Positions 1 to 8,130 of a stretch of DNA of 56,138 nt are shown piece by piece. The translations under genes and the position numbers were made by a program. The DNA is taken from the NCBI GenBank assembly GCA_031291725.1, contig JARLIM010000008.1, positions 1 to 56,138 of the forward strand, given 5' to 3'. Under the pieces are notes generated by a model. The model made no database searches. It was given only the letters and a program-made list of their open reading frames with translations, and was not told the origin of the DNA. The first letter of the stretch is position 1, and every line of letters begins with the position of its first letter. The stretch comes from Acetobacteraceae bacterium. Lineage in GTDB: Bacteria; Pseudomonadota; Alphaproteobacteria; Acetobacterales; Acetobacteraceae.

Positions 1-193
1 CCAGGAATTTCCCTGGCTCGGGCATGATTTCGTACAAATTTTCGGGTGGACCGTCGAAGAGCTCTGTGTCCTTTAGTTGATGTCCCTTGAGCGTGGCAGG
101 ACAGCCAATGGGCGCTATTTCAGCCTTACAGGACAGCGTGCTGAAAGCGACAGCGGACAGAAATGTCAGGAATATTTTGTTATTTGATAACAA
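1..193 (-). CDS. Putative lipoprotein, STY0301-like (partial, runs off left edge)
   Basis: Only the first 64 codons are inside the window. The frame begins with a TTG codon, preceded nine bases upstream by a strong GAGGAG ribosome-binding site (203-208), and overlaps the end of the gene before it. The product opens with a hydrophobic stretch and a lipobox-like Ser-Thr-Leu-Ser-Cys near residue 17-21, so it is probably an exported lipoprotein. The part after it (Cys-Pro-Ala-Thr-Leu, then a Phe-Asp-Gly-Pro-Pro-Glu motif) recalls the STY0301 family often found beside type VI amidase effectors; that link is from memory. A periplasmic immunity role is inferred from position. The TTG start and the truncation explain why it is easy to miss. 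Confidence 0.55.
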   Translation of the reverse strand, partial: MLSNNKIFLTFLSAVAFSTLSCKAEIAPIGCPATLKGHQLKDTELFDGPPENLYEIMPEPGKFL

Positions 194-452
194 AATAACT
201 TTCTCCTCTGTCGACTGCTTCGCGGTTTGGATCGGGATCATTGAAAGGAAGGATCCTTTCTTTTGGCGCATGCTGTGATATAATTTTGTCAGTTTTCTTA
301 TCTCGAATATTCCACTGATCAATCACACGGATTCCATGCTCGTCCCGACCAAGATAAATCGCTCCTCTGCCGCCCCGCCGGCATGAGCCCCACCCGCCGA
401 AAGGCACCCAGCTAGGCGGCCCAAAGTCGGGTAGCGCGTCAGGAAAATTCAT
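180..452 (-). CDS. BPSL0067-like C-terminal domain, small or degenerate amidase
   Basis: This 90-residue frame starts 12 bases after the preceding gene ends. Its second half (residues 31-90) reads like the end of BPSL0067-family papain-like amidases: Ala-Ile-Tyr-Leu-Gly, then Ile-Arg-Val-Ile-Asp-Gln-Trp, then Arg-Ile-Leu-Pro-Phe and a final Tyr-Phe-Val-Ile. Full-length relatives are about 120-150 residues, with a catalytic Cys near the N-terminus and a His just before the Ala-Ile-Tyr segment. Neither is present here; the His position reads Gly-Arg-Gly. A neighbouring frame (about 375-400) encodes Ala-His-Ala-Gly-Gly, which suggests a frameshifted remnant. It is either a decayed effector or an orphan domain. 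Confidence 0.45.
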   Translation of the reverse strand: MNFPDALPDFGPPSWVPFGGWGSCRRGGRGAIYLGRDEHGIRVIDQWNIRDKKTDKIISQHAPKERILPFNDPDPNREAVDRGESYFVIK

Positions 453-464
453 AAGACAAGCAGA

Positions 465-1022
465 CTATTGTTGCTTGTGCGGTGGCGGCAGATCCCGCCA
501 GCCCTGGCCAATCTTATCGTAATGCCCGGTGCTAGCATTCCATTGAAGCGATGGCGCATCGTAATCCCCCATCGCCGCAGCGTTCTTGACCTTAACGTCT
601 ATATGGTACGGAAAATCATTTTGCCATTGCGACAGAAAGACTTCGGTGTGTCCCGGCGGATCTGCGGGGAACATATCGGTCAAACGGCCAAGAATTTTGC
701 CACGCATGGTGATAATATATGGCTCCGGCGTCAGACGTGTGGTGAAACCATCAGGATTTAATGGGTGAAGATAAGCGTCATTATATTCATCACTTCCCAG
801 CAAATCCGTACGAATTGTTATGATCCACCACAGAAACCGCTTGCCTTCGGTAAAAACAGGGCACGCCTGAACACCATGTCGATATTTGTACCAACCGTGC
901 AACTCCTTTGGGACAAGATGACGTGTTGTTTGGTCGATATCACGACATCGCTCAGGATCGACGTCAGCAGCGTGAGCCGTACTCATGAAGAGACACAAAA
1001 AAAATACCAATTTCCAGGTCAT
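465..1022 (-). CDS. Exported hypothetical protein, candidate immunity protein
   Basis: The 185-residue product starts with a clear Sec signal peptide (hydrophobic core at residues 4-14, likely cleavage after Ala-His-Ala-Ala near residue 19), so it should act in the periplasm. Its ATG follows directly on the TAA of the amidase-like gene upstream, so the two are probably translationally coupled. The mature part has no domain I recognise. It has two Cys residues (about 26 and 54), many aromatic residues and a proline-rich, basic tail. A cytoplasmic papain-fold hydrolase immediately followed by a periplasmic partner is the usual layout of type VI amidase effector-immunity pairs, so an immunity role is inferred. 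The DNA is AT-richer than the rest of the window. Confidence 0.6.
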   Translation of the reverse strand: MTWKLVFFLCLFMSTAHAADVDPERCRDIDQTTRHLVPKELHGWYKYRHGVQACPVFTEGKRFLWWIITIRTDLLGSDEYNDAYLHPLNPDGFTTRLTPEPYIITMRGKILGRLTDMFPADPPGHTEVFLSQWQNDFPYHIDVKVKNAAAMGDYDAPSLQWNASTGHYDKIGQGWRDLPPPHKQQ

Positions 1023-2045
1023 TTATTGTTTTACCCAGTAAGTGACTTGACGAACCTGATCGGATTGCCAAGCATCCGCCACTGTGTTCTGACCCGTGCT
1101 GCGGTTTGCACTCCATCCCGGAACGGCGACTCCTCCACCAAATACCTGTGGCGACTGTGAAATTCGTGTTGTCGTTGATGGAGACATCATCTGCTGGCCG
1201 ATCACCATGATGTGCCCGGAGTGTTCTGGACGCATGTCGGCCAAACCGGCAATCGCGATACGCCCATTGGCGGATTGAAGGACGGCTTCTTCCGCGGTGA
1301 CCTGCTTCCAGCCGCTGTTTTTTTGTTGGACGAATGCCATGAACTCATTGGCCGTCCGGTAAGGCGTGTCGGCAAACCCCATATTTATCAGGAATGCCTG
1401 TAGATAGTGGCTGCAATCCAGAGACCATTTCTTGTAGGCGTCTGCGTTCGCCGCATCGAACTTGGCCTGGAATTCGGCCTTTTCCTGATCGCGCTGCGCA
1501 TTTCTCCCACCATCCGGGCTGGCATCTGTCGCCCGGTTCGGCGTCTGCAACTCGGCGAGTTGGATTTTCTTGTCGGGCGCACCGTTTGCATCGGCGTTTG
1601 ACGCCGCGCCGGCCAGGAAGCGCGACCAGGAGTCCAGACCGACGGTCTGCATCGCCTGCGCGACCAACGACGAGGCCTTTGCCAAATCCTGTTGCGACGT
1701 GGCCTTGTTGGCCAATTCAGCCGCTTGGCGCAGCCTGTCGACGGCATCGCTATTGGCCGACATGTCGCTCGACGCGCCAGGGAAGTTGCGCTCGCTCAGT
1801 GCCGACATCAGGGTGCGGAACTCCGCCAATCGCCTGGCATCGAAGCTGGCGCTGCCGCGGTTCCGGTCCGCCGCCGACAAATTGGCAATTGCCGCGTGCG
1901 CGATGGCGTCGAAGCGATCCGACGAATTGGTCGGGTCGAACAGAGCATCTGCGCCGCTGTCCGGCTGCGTGTTCGCGCCCGCTCCCGGCGCACTGCCATG
2001 ACCGAACCAACCATGCCCTTGCCGCCCCTGATCTTCCCAGCTCAT
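1023..2045 (-). CDS. Putative papain-fold peptidoglycan amidase (type VI effector-like)
   Basis: The start chosen is the ATG at 2045, preceded by GAGAGG; the open frame extends upstream to 2336 but that part has no protein-like character. The product is 340 residues with no signal peptide. Residues 1-45 are Gly/Ser-rich, 60-150 look helical, and the C-terminal 140 residues contain the hydrolase: Cys211 in Asp-Cys-Ser-His-Tyr at the head of a helix, a Gly-Phe-Ala-Asp and Ala-Asn-Glu-Phe stretch, Gly-Arg-Ile-Ala-Ile-Ala (261-266) and His278 in Gly-His-Ile-Met-Val-Ile. This Cys-then-His order is that of NlpC/P60 and CHAP amidases. Lack of a signal peptide plus an exported downstream partner fits a type VI-delivered amidase. 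No secretion genes are in the window, so delivery is inference. Confidence 0.6.
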   Translation of the reverse strand: MSWEDQGRQGHGWFGHGSAPGAGANTQPDSGADALFDPTNSSDRFDAIAHAAIANLSAADRNRGSASFDARRLAEFRTLMSALSERNFPGASSDMSANSDAVDRLRQAAELANKATSQQDLAKASSLVAQAMQTVGLDSWSRFLAGAASNADANGAPDKKIQLAELQTPNRATDASPDGGRNAQRDQEKAEFQAKFDAANADAYKKWSLDCSHYLQAFLINMGFADTPYRTANEFMAFVQQKNSGWKQVTAEEAVLQSANGRIAIAGLADMRPEHSGHIMVIGQQMMSPSTTTRISQSPQVFGGGVAVPGWSANRSTGQNTVADAWQSDQVRQVTYWVKQ

Positions 2046-2425
2046 CGCCTGCCTCTCACATCGGAAAGAATGGAACATAACACGAACATCGTGGTCGCAA
2101 CAGCACGCAGCGCACCGCCAGCAGCAGCGCGCGCCATAGTGACGCGCGCTCGGCCGCGAGGTCAGATCGGGAAAGTCCCTATTGCCGATTGATGGAGGGG
2201 GCGAAGGCTTGGACGCCCCAACCTTCATCCGATCAACTGCGCGGCCAGCGTCACCGGCTGCGGCGCGACGACGGCGAGGAAACCGCCTGACCACTTGCGC
2301 GAATCCCACGGGACGAAAAGCGGCAGCTTGAACCATTTGGTGGGAATAGGGTGGGAAGCTATTTCGGCCCTGCCGAGAGAAGGTCGCGCGCCACTCTGAA
2401 AGTCGTTGATAACCAACGAGAAAAG
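2046..2425. other. Gene-poor junction between tRNA-Arg and accessory block
   Basis: No complete gene is supported here. The minus strand would carry the promoter for the amidase-like operon. A minus-strand frame that stays open from inside the tRNA gene down to a TGA at 2225 ends with protein-like sequence (Trp-Phe-Lys-Leu-Pro-Leu-Phe-Val-Pro-Trp and Val-Val-Ala-Pro-Gln-Pro-Val-Thr-Leu), about 40 residues with no start codon or ribosome-binding site. It may be the tail of a gene cut when DNA was inserted at the tRNA. Confidence 0.4.
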
Positions 2426-2502
2426 TGGCGCACCCGGAAGGACTCGAACCTCCAACCCCCAGATTCGTAGTCTGGTGCTCTATCCAATTGAGCTACGGGT
2501 GC
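2426..2502 (-). tRNA. tRNA-Arg (anticodon ACG)
   Basis: On the minus strand the 77-base gene folds into a full cloverleaf. The acceptor stem is GCACCCG with CGGGTGC. The anticodon arm is CCAGA-CTACGAA-TCTGG, with ACG as anticodon (read as ICG, arginine). The T arm contains GGTTCGAGTCC. The discriminator base is G and the 3' CCA is encoded at 2426-2428. Its 3' end faces the AT-richer block at 1-2045, the usual orientation for tRNA-associated integration. Confidence 0.96.
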
Positions 2503-2566
2503 ATCGCCGTGGGAGCCGGGGTATAGAAGATGAGTCCTACCCCGGCAACCCCAAAAATGAATTTTT

Positions 2567-3679
2567 TTACGCGGCCTGTTTATCCAGTTCGCGGATCACC
2601 GCTTCGCCCATCACATGGGTGCCAACCTTGGCGCAGCCTTCGGCCATGATGTCCGCCGTGCGCAGGCCAGAGGCCAGCACGTTGGTGCAGGCACGCTCGA
2701 TCAGCAGCGCATCTTCGTCCAAATTGAACGAATAGCGCAGCAGCATGGCAAAGCTGAGGATTTGAGCAATCGGGTTGGCGATGCCCTTACCGGCGATATC
2801 AGGCGCCGAACCATGAATCGGTTCATACAGCGCATGCCGCTTGCCCGTCACATCAGGTGCCCCCAGCGTGGCCGAGGGGAGCATGCCGAGCGAGCCGGTG
2901 AGCATCGAGGCGAGGTCGGAGAGCAGGTCGCCAAACAGATTGCCGGTCACGATCACGTCGAACTGGCGCGGGTTACGCACCAACTGCATCGCACAATTAT
3001 CGGCATACATGTGCGACAACTGCACATCGGGGAATTCCGTCTCACCCAGCTTCGTCATCACCTGCCGCCACAGCAGGCCGCATTCCATCACATTGGCCTT
3101 CTCCACCGAGCAGACCTTGTTGCCGCGTTTGCGGGCCAGCTCGAAGGCCACACGGCCCACACGCTCGATTTCATGCGTGGTGTAGACGTCGGTGTTAAAA
3201 CCGCGCTGCTCGCCATTGGCCAGCGTCTCAATGCCGCGCGGCTCGCCGAAATAGATGCCGCCCACGGTCTCGCGGACAATCATGATATCCAGCCCCTGCA
3301 CCACTTCCGGGCGCAGCGTGGAGGCGTTGACCATGGCGTCGAACACTGTTGCCGGGCGCAGATTGGCGAACAGCCCAAGTTCCTTGCGCAGCCGCAGAAT
3401 GGCGATCTCCGGGCGGTAATCGAAGCCCAGCTTGTCCCATTGCGGGCCGCCGACCGAGCCGAACAGCACCGCATCAGCCGCCGCCGCATCGGCGATGGTC
3501 TTGTCGGTAATCGGTGTGCCTTTGGCGTCCATCGCTGCCCCGCCCACGAGGTCTTCAGAGATGTCGAAACTGACCGCACGACGACGCGCCATCCAGTCGA
3601 TCACGCGACGCACTTCGTGCATCACTTCAGGGCCGATGCCATCACCGGGCAGCATCAGCAGCTTTTTGTTCGCGGCCAT
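2567..3679 (-). CDS. leuB: 3-isopropylmalate dehydrogenase
   Basis: Oxidises and decarboxylates 3-isopropylmalate with NAD+ in cytoplasmic leucine synthesis. The 370-residue product matches the family length. It opens with [11 protein letters not shown]. It has the substrate arginines in Leu-Arg-Leu-Arg-Lys-Glu-Leu-Gly, the [11 protein letters not shown] block, Lys-Ala-Asn-Val, the metal-binding Asp cluster in Asn-Leu-Phe-Gly-Asp-Leu-Leu-Ser-Asp and the NAD-binding Pro-Ile-His-Gly-Ser-Ala-Pro-Asp. The ATG at 3679 has TTGGAG six bases upstream; a TTG at 3691 is inside that site and is not used. It is the last leu gene of the leuC-leuD-leuB run, separated from leuD by a palindromic repeat. Confidence 0.97.
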   Translation of the reverse strand: MAANKKLLMLPGDGIGPEVMHEVRRVIDWMARRRAVSFDISEDLVGGAAMDAKGTPITDKTIADAAAADAVLFGSVGGPQWDKLGFDYRPEIAILRLRKELGLFANLRPATVFDAMVNASTLRPEVVQGLDIMIVRETVGGIYFGEPRGIETLANGEQRGFNTDVYTTHEIERVGRVAFELARKRGNKVCSVEKANVMECGLLWRQVMTKLGETEFPDVQLSHMYADNCAMQLVRNPRQFDVIVTGNLFGDLLSDLASMLTGSLGMLPSATLGAPDVTGKRHALYEPIHGSAPDIAGKGIANPIAQILSFAMLLRYSFNLDEDALLIERACTNVLASGLRTADIMAEGCAKVGTHVMGEAVIRELDKQAA

Positions 3680-3703
3680 GTGGGTCTCCAATGGTTTTAC
3701 GCA

Positions 3704-3797
3704 TCATTGCGAGGAGCCACCGGCGACGAAGCAATCCATCCAGACCTCAGGCGGCGTTTCGATGGATGGCTTCGTTGCTCACGCGCCTCGCAATGAC
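3704..3797. repeat. Interspersed palindromic repeat, copy A
   Basis: Long inverted repeat between leuD and leuB. The outer arms are TCATTGCGAGG (3704-3714) and CCTCGCAATGA (3786-3796). The inner arms are near GACGAAGCAATCCATC and GATGGATGGCTTCG, around a GC-rich loop. The same arms recur at 51723-51810, and a shortened core at 53094-53139. No coding potential is seen. It looks like a non-autonomous intergenic repeat that could also act as a stem-loop between the two cistrons. Confidence 0.85.
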
Positions 3798-3819
3798 GGT
3801 GTGGTGTGGATCGATGGAT

Positions 3820-4443
3820 TCAGACGCCCGAAATCTCCGGCATCCAGGGCTTTTCGCTCTTCTCGCGGCCTTCGAAACTGTCGATGGCAGGCGCGTGCTG
3901 CAAGGTCTGGCCGATATCATCCAGGCCACCCAGCATCAGCCCACGGCGGAACGGATCGATGTTGAACGGAATTTCCTCACCGCTCGGACGCACCACCACC
4001 TGACGCTCCAGATCGACCGTCACGCGGGCATTGCCGCCCAGCTTGGCGTCTTCGATCAACCGATCGCACACCTCGCGCGGCAGGCGCACCGGCAGGATGC
4101 CGTTCTTGAAGCAGTTATTGTGGAAAATATCGGCAAAATCCGGCGCGATCACGCAGCGAATGCCGAAATCCAACAACGCCCACGGCGCGTGCTCGCGTGA
4201 GGAGCCGCAGCCGAAATTCTCATGTGCGATCAGGATTTCCGCTTTACGATATTGCGGCTGATTGAGCACGAATTCCGGGCGTTCCGCGCCGGTTTCGTCA
4301 TAGCGCAGCGTGTCGAACAGATGCACGCCCAGGCCGGAGCGCTTGATCGTCTTCAGAAAGCGCGCCGGGATGATCTTGTCGGTATCGACATTGGCCAGCG
4401 GCAACGGCGCGGCCACGCCCGTCAGAGTGGTGAATGCCTGCAT
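3820..4443 (-). CDS. leuD: 3-isopropylmalate dehydratase small subunit
   Basis: Small subunit of isopropylmalate isomerase, which with LeuC converts 2- to 3-isopropylmalate. The 207-residue product has the swivel-domain signatures: [11 protein letters not shown] near residues 19-30, [14 protein letters not shown] near 75-88, and Phe-Asn-Ile-Asp-Pro-Phe near 178. The ATG shares its A with the TGA of leuC, so translation is coupled and the subunits are made together. A GTG one codon earlier is a possible but less likely start. Confidence 0.97.
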   Translation of the reverse strand: MQAFTTLTGVAAPLPLANVDTDKIIPARFLKTIKRSGLGVHLFDTLRYDETGAERPEFVLNQPQYRKAEILIAHENFGCGSSREHAPWALLDFGIRCVIAPDFADIFHNNCFKNGILPVRLPREVCDRLIEDAKLGGNARVTVDLERQVVVRPSGEEIPFNIDPFRRGLMLGGLDDIGQTLQHAPAIDSFEGREKSEKPWMPEISGV

Positions 4444-5858
4444 CACACGAGCTCCCGAACGTCAGCCAGATGGCCGGTGACAGCGGCCGCCGCCGCCATG
4501 GCGGGCGAGCAGAGATGGGTGCGACCACCCGGCCCCTGACGGCCCTCGAAATTGCGGTTGGAGGTGGAGGCACTGCGCTGGCCCGGCTTCAGACGATCCG
4601 GGTTCATGCCCAGACACATCGAACAGCCCGCCTCACGCCACTCAAAGCCCGCTTCCTTCAGGATCACGTCGAGCCCTTCGGCCTCAGCCTGCGCCTTGAT
4701 CAGACCCGAGCCCGGCACCACCAGCGCCCAGACGCCGGGAGCAACCTTGCGCCCCTTCGCCACGGCCGCAGCGGCGCGGATGTCTTCGATGCGGGAATTG
4801 GTGCAGGAGCCGATGAAGACCACATCGATCTTCAGATCGGTCAGCCTCTGGCCCGGCGTCAGGTTCATATAGCTGACCATCCGCTCCAGCTGCACGCGCT
4901 TTGCCTCATCGGCCTCATCGGCCGGGTTCGGCACCACACCGGTGATCGGCAGCACCGCTTCCGGGTTGGTGCCCCAGGTCACTTGCGGGGCGATCTCGGC
5001 GGCGTCGAGCACCACAACCGTATCATATTGCGCGCCCTCATCGGCGGCCAGCGTGCGCCAATAGGCCACGGCATGATCGAACGCCTCGCCCAGCGGCGCG
5101 AAGGGGCGGCCTTTGATGTAAGCGAAGGTGGTGTCATCAGGCGCAATCATGCCCGCACGCGCACCGGCTTCGATGGACATGTTGCACACCGTCAGACGGC
5201 CAGCCATGTCGAGGGCGCGGATCGCCTCGCCGCCGAATTCGATCACATGACCTGTGCCGCCGGCGGTGCCGATTTTGCCGATGATGGCGAGCACGATGTC
5301 TTTCGCCGTGCAGCCAGTGCCCAGCACGCCATCCACGCGCACGAGCATGTTCTTCGCAGGCTTCTGCAACAGCGTCTGGGTGGCGAGCACGTGCTCCACC
5401 TCAGATGTGCCAATGCCGAACGCCAACGCGCCCATCGCACCATGTGTGGAGGTGTGGCTGTCGCCGCAGACGATGGTGAAACCGGGCAGCGAAATGCCCT
5501 GTTCCGGCCCGATCACATGCACAATGCCCTGGCGCGCATCGGTGACGGGGAAATACGGCACGCCGAATTCGCGGACATTGGCCTCCAGCGTCTCGACCTG
5601 GATGCGGCTTTCTTCCTCAACGATCGGCTGGGTGCGATCGCTGTCGGTGGCGATGTTGTGGTCAACCACCGCAATCGTGCCCTCAGGGCGACGCACGCGA
5701 CGGCCCGCCATACGCAAACCTTCAAAGGCCTGCGGGCTTGTCACTTCATGCACAAGATGACGGTCGATGTAGAGAACGCAGGTGCCGTCCGGAAGCTGCT
5801 CAACAACGTGGGCATCCCACACTTTGTCGAACAAGGTTCTCGGTTTTGTATTTGGCAT
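4443..5858 (-). CDS. leuC: 3-isopropylmalate dehydratase large subunit
   Basis: Catalytic subunit of isopropylmalate isomerase, an aconitase-family enzyme with a [4Fe-4S] cluster. The 471 residues are typical. The three cluster ligands are visible as Cys352 in Gly-Ser-Cys-Thr-Asn-Ser-Arg and Cys412/Cys415 in Gly-Cys-Ser-Met-Cys. The [10 protein letters not shown] block (131-140) is also present. A GAGGAGG ribosome-binding site precedes the ATG at 5858, and a perfect 12-bp hairpin lies just upstream of that site. LeuD follows with a one-base overlap. Confidence 0.98.
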   Translation of the reverse strand: MPNTKPRTLFDKVWDAHVVEQLPDGTCVLYIDRHLVHEVTSPQAFEGLRMAGRRVRRPEGTIAVVDHNIATDSDRTQPIVEEESRIQVETLEANVREFGVPYFPVTDARQGIVHVIGPEQGISLPGFTIVCGDSHTSTHGAMGALAFGIGTSEVEHVLATQTLLQKPAKNMLVRVDGVLGTGCTAKDIVLAIIGKIGTAGGTGHVIEFGGEAIRALDMAGRLTVCNMSIEAGARAGMIAPDDTTFAYIKGRPFAPLGEAFDHAVAYWRTLAADEGAQYDTVVVLDAAEIAPQVTWGTNPEAVLPITGVVPNPADEADEAKRVQLERMVSYMNLTPGQRLTDLKIDVVFIGSCTNSRIEDIRAAAAVAKGRKVAPGVWALVVPGSGLIKAQAEAEGLDVILKEAGFEWREAGCSMCLGMNPDRLKPGQRSASTSNRNFEGRQGPGGRTHLCSPAMAAAAAVTGHLADVRELV

Positions 5859-5875
5859 TGCGTTCCCTCCTCATA

Positions 5876-5910
5876 CCGTATTCGGGCATCAGAATGCAGC
5901 CCGAATACGG
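5876..5910 (-). promoter_or_regulatory. Leader hairpin just upstream of leuC
   Basis: Perfect 12-bp inverted repeat (CCGTATTCGGGC at 5876-5887 and GCCCGAATACGG at 5899-5910) with an 11-base loop. In the leuC transcript it would end about six bases before the GAGGAGG ribosome-binding site. No T-run follows on the minus strand, so it is not a canonical terminator. It could insulate leuC from rplS readthrough, modulate initiation, or be a protein-binding palindrome. Confidence 0.5.
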
Positions 5911-6062
5911 CGTCACGTCATCCATCTCAACAGCCGGTCAGAGTTGCGCCATCGGTAGGGCGGAAGAGCGAAGCGTCATCGGCCGCTCTTTCCGCAGGCT
6001 GGCATGGCGGATGACGGCTTGCGCCTTTTCCGCTCCACGCACCCCTCAGACAGCGCAGTCTA

Positions 6063-6452
6063 TTACTCGGCGGCTTCGGTCGGCTTCACCACGTCGCGGG
6101 CGCGCTCGGCGATACGCGCCGACTTGCCGCTGCGGCCACGCAGATAATACAGCTTCGCGCGACGCACATCGCCACGACGCACAACGGCGATCTCGGCAAT
6201 CGTCGGCGCATAAAGCGGGAACACGCGCTCAACGCCTTCGCCGTAGCTGATCTTGCGCACGGTGAAGTTGCTGTTCAGGCCCTTGTTCGAACGCGCGATG
6301 CACACGCCTTCGAAGTTCTGAACGCGGGTGCGCTCGCCTTCGACAACCTTCACGGCCACGCGCAGCGTGTCACCGGGCTGGAATACCGGCACCGGGCGCT
6401 CGGCGACGAGCTTGGCGATCGTCTCGGCCTCGTATTGCTGGATGATGTTCAT
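6063..6452 (-). CDS. rplS: 50S ribosomal protein L19
   Basis: Component of the large ribosomal subunit at the 30S-50S interface. The 129 residues include the family signatures Phe-Gln-Pro-Gly-Asp-Thr-Leu (24-30), [25 protein letters not shown], and the C-terminal [14 protein letters not shown]. A short acidic tail is common in this group. It lies 18 bases after trmD in the rpsP-rimM-trmD-rplS order conserved across bacteria. Confidence 0.98.
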   Translation of the reverse strand: MNIIQQYEAETIAKLVAERPVPVFQPGDTLRVAVKVVEGERTRVQNFEGVCIARSNKGLNSNFTVRKISYGEGVERVFPLYAPTIAEIAVVRRGDVRRAKLYYLRGRSGKSARIAERARDVVKPTEAAE

Positions 6453-6470
6453 GACCTTGGTCCTCTTGTC

Positions 6471-7175
6471 TCAAACTTGGGTTGTTGGATGGCCCGCAAC
6501 GTGGGCTGCCCAGAGATCGGGGCGGCGTGCGCGGGTGATTGCTTTGGATTGCGCCAAGCGCCACGCGGCGATGGCGGCATGATTGCCGGAGAGCAGAATG
6601 TCTGGCACCGCACGCCCATTCCATTCAGCCGGACGGGTGTAATGCGGATATTCGAGCAGGCCGTGCGAGAAGCTTTCCTCCTCCGCCGATTCCATCGCCC
6701 CCATCACGCCCGGCAGCAGCCGAACGCAGGCATCGAGCAGCACAAGGGCCGCCGTCTCGCCGCCGGAGAGGATATAATCGCCGATGGAAATCTCAGTCAG
6801 GTTACGCGCCTCGATCACCCGTTGGTCGATGCCTTCAAACCGCCCACAAAGCAGCACCACGCCCGGCCCTGCGGCCAGACGTCGCACACTCTGCTGATCG
6901 AGCGGCGCACCGCGCGGGGTCAGCACCACAACCGGGCGCTCATCCACACAGTCATTCAACGCCGCATCCACCACATCGGCACGCAGCACCATGCCGGCAC
7001 CACCTCCGAAGGGCGTATCGTCCACCGCACGATGACGGCCGAGGCCGTGTTCGCGCATCTGGCGGGCTTCCAGCGACCAGATCCCCTGCTCCATCGCGCG
7101 CCCGGCCAATGACTGACCAAGCGGCCCCGGAAACATCTCGGGGTAGAGGGTGATGACAGTGGCACGCCAGCTCAT
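6471..7175 (-). CDS. trmD: tRNA (guanine-37-N1)-methyltransferase
   Basis: Methylates G37 next to the anticodon and so prevents +1 frameshifting. The 234 residues show the SPOUT trefoil-knot features: [11 protein letters not shown] near residues 52-62, [17 protein letters not shown] and [13 protein letters not shown], which line the S-adenosylmethionine site. The ATG overlaps the rimM stop by four bases (ATGA), indicating coupling. Confidence 0.98.
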   Translation of the reverse strand: MSWRATVITLYPEMFPGPLGQSLAGRAMEQGIWSLEARQMREHGLGRHRAVDDTPFGGGAGMVLRADVVDAALNDCVDERPVVVLTPRGAPLDQQSVRRLAAGPGVVLLCGRFEGIDQRVIEARNLTEISIGDYILSGGETAALVLLDACVRLLPGVMGAMESAEEESFSHGLLEYPHYTRPAEWNGRAVPDILLSGNHAAIAAWRLAQSKAITRARRPDLWAAHVAGHPTTQV

Positions 7176-7738
7176 GGCGCCACCTCTGCATCCACGTCCG
7201 CCTGAGCAGCCTGCACAGCTTTCGCCTGCTCCTCGGGCTTGACCTCAATCTCGTCGGGAATCACCACCTCGATCCGGCCAGCTTCGATGTCCACCACCGG
7301 CACGCAGGCGCGAGTGAAGGGCAGCAAGCGGGTGCCGATTTCCAGGAACGTGCCCGCGCCGTAATCGTGCACAAGCTGCACGCGGCCAATCGAGGTACCG
7401 TCGGCCAGAAATGCCTCCAATCCGAGCAGATCGGAATTGTAGAATTCCTCCTCCTCGGGCGGCGGCAATTTGTCGCGCGGGATGTAGAGCCGGGTGTTGA
7501 CCAACGCTTGCGCCGCCTCACGGGTGGTAACCTTCACCCGCTTGCCGGCGATCACTTCACTGATCTCCGCCACACCTGCCGACTGCCAGCGCAGCCGAAA
7601 CCGTCGGCCCTGCTCGGTGACGAGCACGCCGTAAGCGTCCAGATCCGACGGGTCTGCGGTATAGCTGTGCACATGCGCCAGCCCCCGCACACCTTGCGGC
7701 CGTCCGATTACGCCCAACAGGATCAGTTGCTCTGGCAC
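7172..7738 (-). CDS. rimM: Ribosome maturation factor RimM
   Basis: Assembly factor for the 30S head that binds S19 and helps 16S rRNA maturation. The 188-residue product has an N-terminal RimM barrel beginning [13 protein letters not shown] (residues 6-18) and a C-terminal PRC-barrel around residues 95-170, with [11 protein letters not shown] at its start. An acidic, Ala/Gln-rich tail follows. It begins nine bases after rpsP and overlaps trmD. Confidence 0.96.
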   Translation of the reverse strand: MPEQLILLGVIGRPQGVRGLAHVHSYTADPSDLDAYGVLVTEQGRRFRLRWQSAGVAEISEVIAGKRVKVTTREAAQALVNTRLYIPRDKLPPPEEEEFYNSDLLGLEAFLADGTSIGRVQLVHDYGAGTFLEIGTRLLPFTRACVPVVDIEAGRIEVVIPDEIEVKPEEQAKAVQAAQADVDAEVAP

Positions 7739-7747
7739 TTATCTCGC

Positions 7748-8083
7748 TCAGCCAGCCGCCTGGGCCTTCAGACGCTCCTGCGCCTTCTTCTTCGGCGCGG
7801 ACTGGATCGGCTGCTCGTTGAACTTCGGCATCGGCGCCAGACCGGCATGCCCCAGGAAGCGGGCAACGCGGTCGGTGGCCAGAGCGCCCTGGCTCAGCCA
7901 ATGCGCGATGCGGTCGTTCTGCAGGCGCACGCGCTCGGCGTGGTCAGACGGCAGCATCGGGTTGTAGCTGCCCACCTTTTCGATGAAGCGGCCATCGCGC
8001 GGGCTGCGGCTGTCCGACACCACGATGTGGTAATACGGACGCTTCTTTGCACCAGCGCGGGAGAGGCGGATCTTGAGACCCAT
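7748..8083 (-). CDS. rpsP: 30S ribosomal protein S16
   Basis: Small-subunit protein of the 16S 5' domain. The 111 residues begin [18 protein letters not shown], with [14 protein letters not shown] near residues 29-42 and a basic C-terminal extension usual in Alphaproteobacteria. It is the first gene of the rpsP-rimM-trmD-rplS run and follows ffh by 47 bases. Confidence 0.98.
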   Translation of the reverse strand: MGLKIRLSRAGAKKRPYYHIVVSDSRSPRDGRFIEKVGSYNPMLPSDHAERVRLQNDRIAHWLSQGALATDRVARFLGHAGLAPMPKFNEQPIQSAPKKKAQERLKAQAAG

Positions 8084-8130
8084 ATCTGTGTAACTCCGTT
8101 CGTGACTTCTAAAGGGTTAAAGGATCGCGG

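Noticed and set aside
1..2045. Prophage interpretation of the left block
   Set aside because: No integrase, structural or lysis gene is visible. The hydrolase lacks holin or endolysin context and has an exported partner instead.
2046..2336. 97-residue upstream extension of the amidase-like gene
   Set aside because: Arg/Cys-rich, not protein-like, and a good ribosome-binding site precedes the ATG at 2045.
2225..2455. 76-codon minus-strand frame that overlaps tRNA-Arg
   Set aside because: The last 40 codons look coding, but there is no start or ribosome-binding site and it begins inside the tRNA; kept only as a possible remnant.
4434..6014. 526-codon open frame opposite leuC
   Set aside because: Shadow of leuC; runs through the leader hairpin and ends in non-coding DNA.
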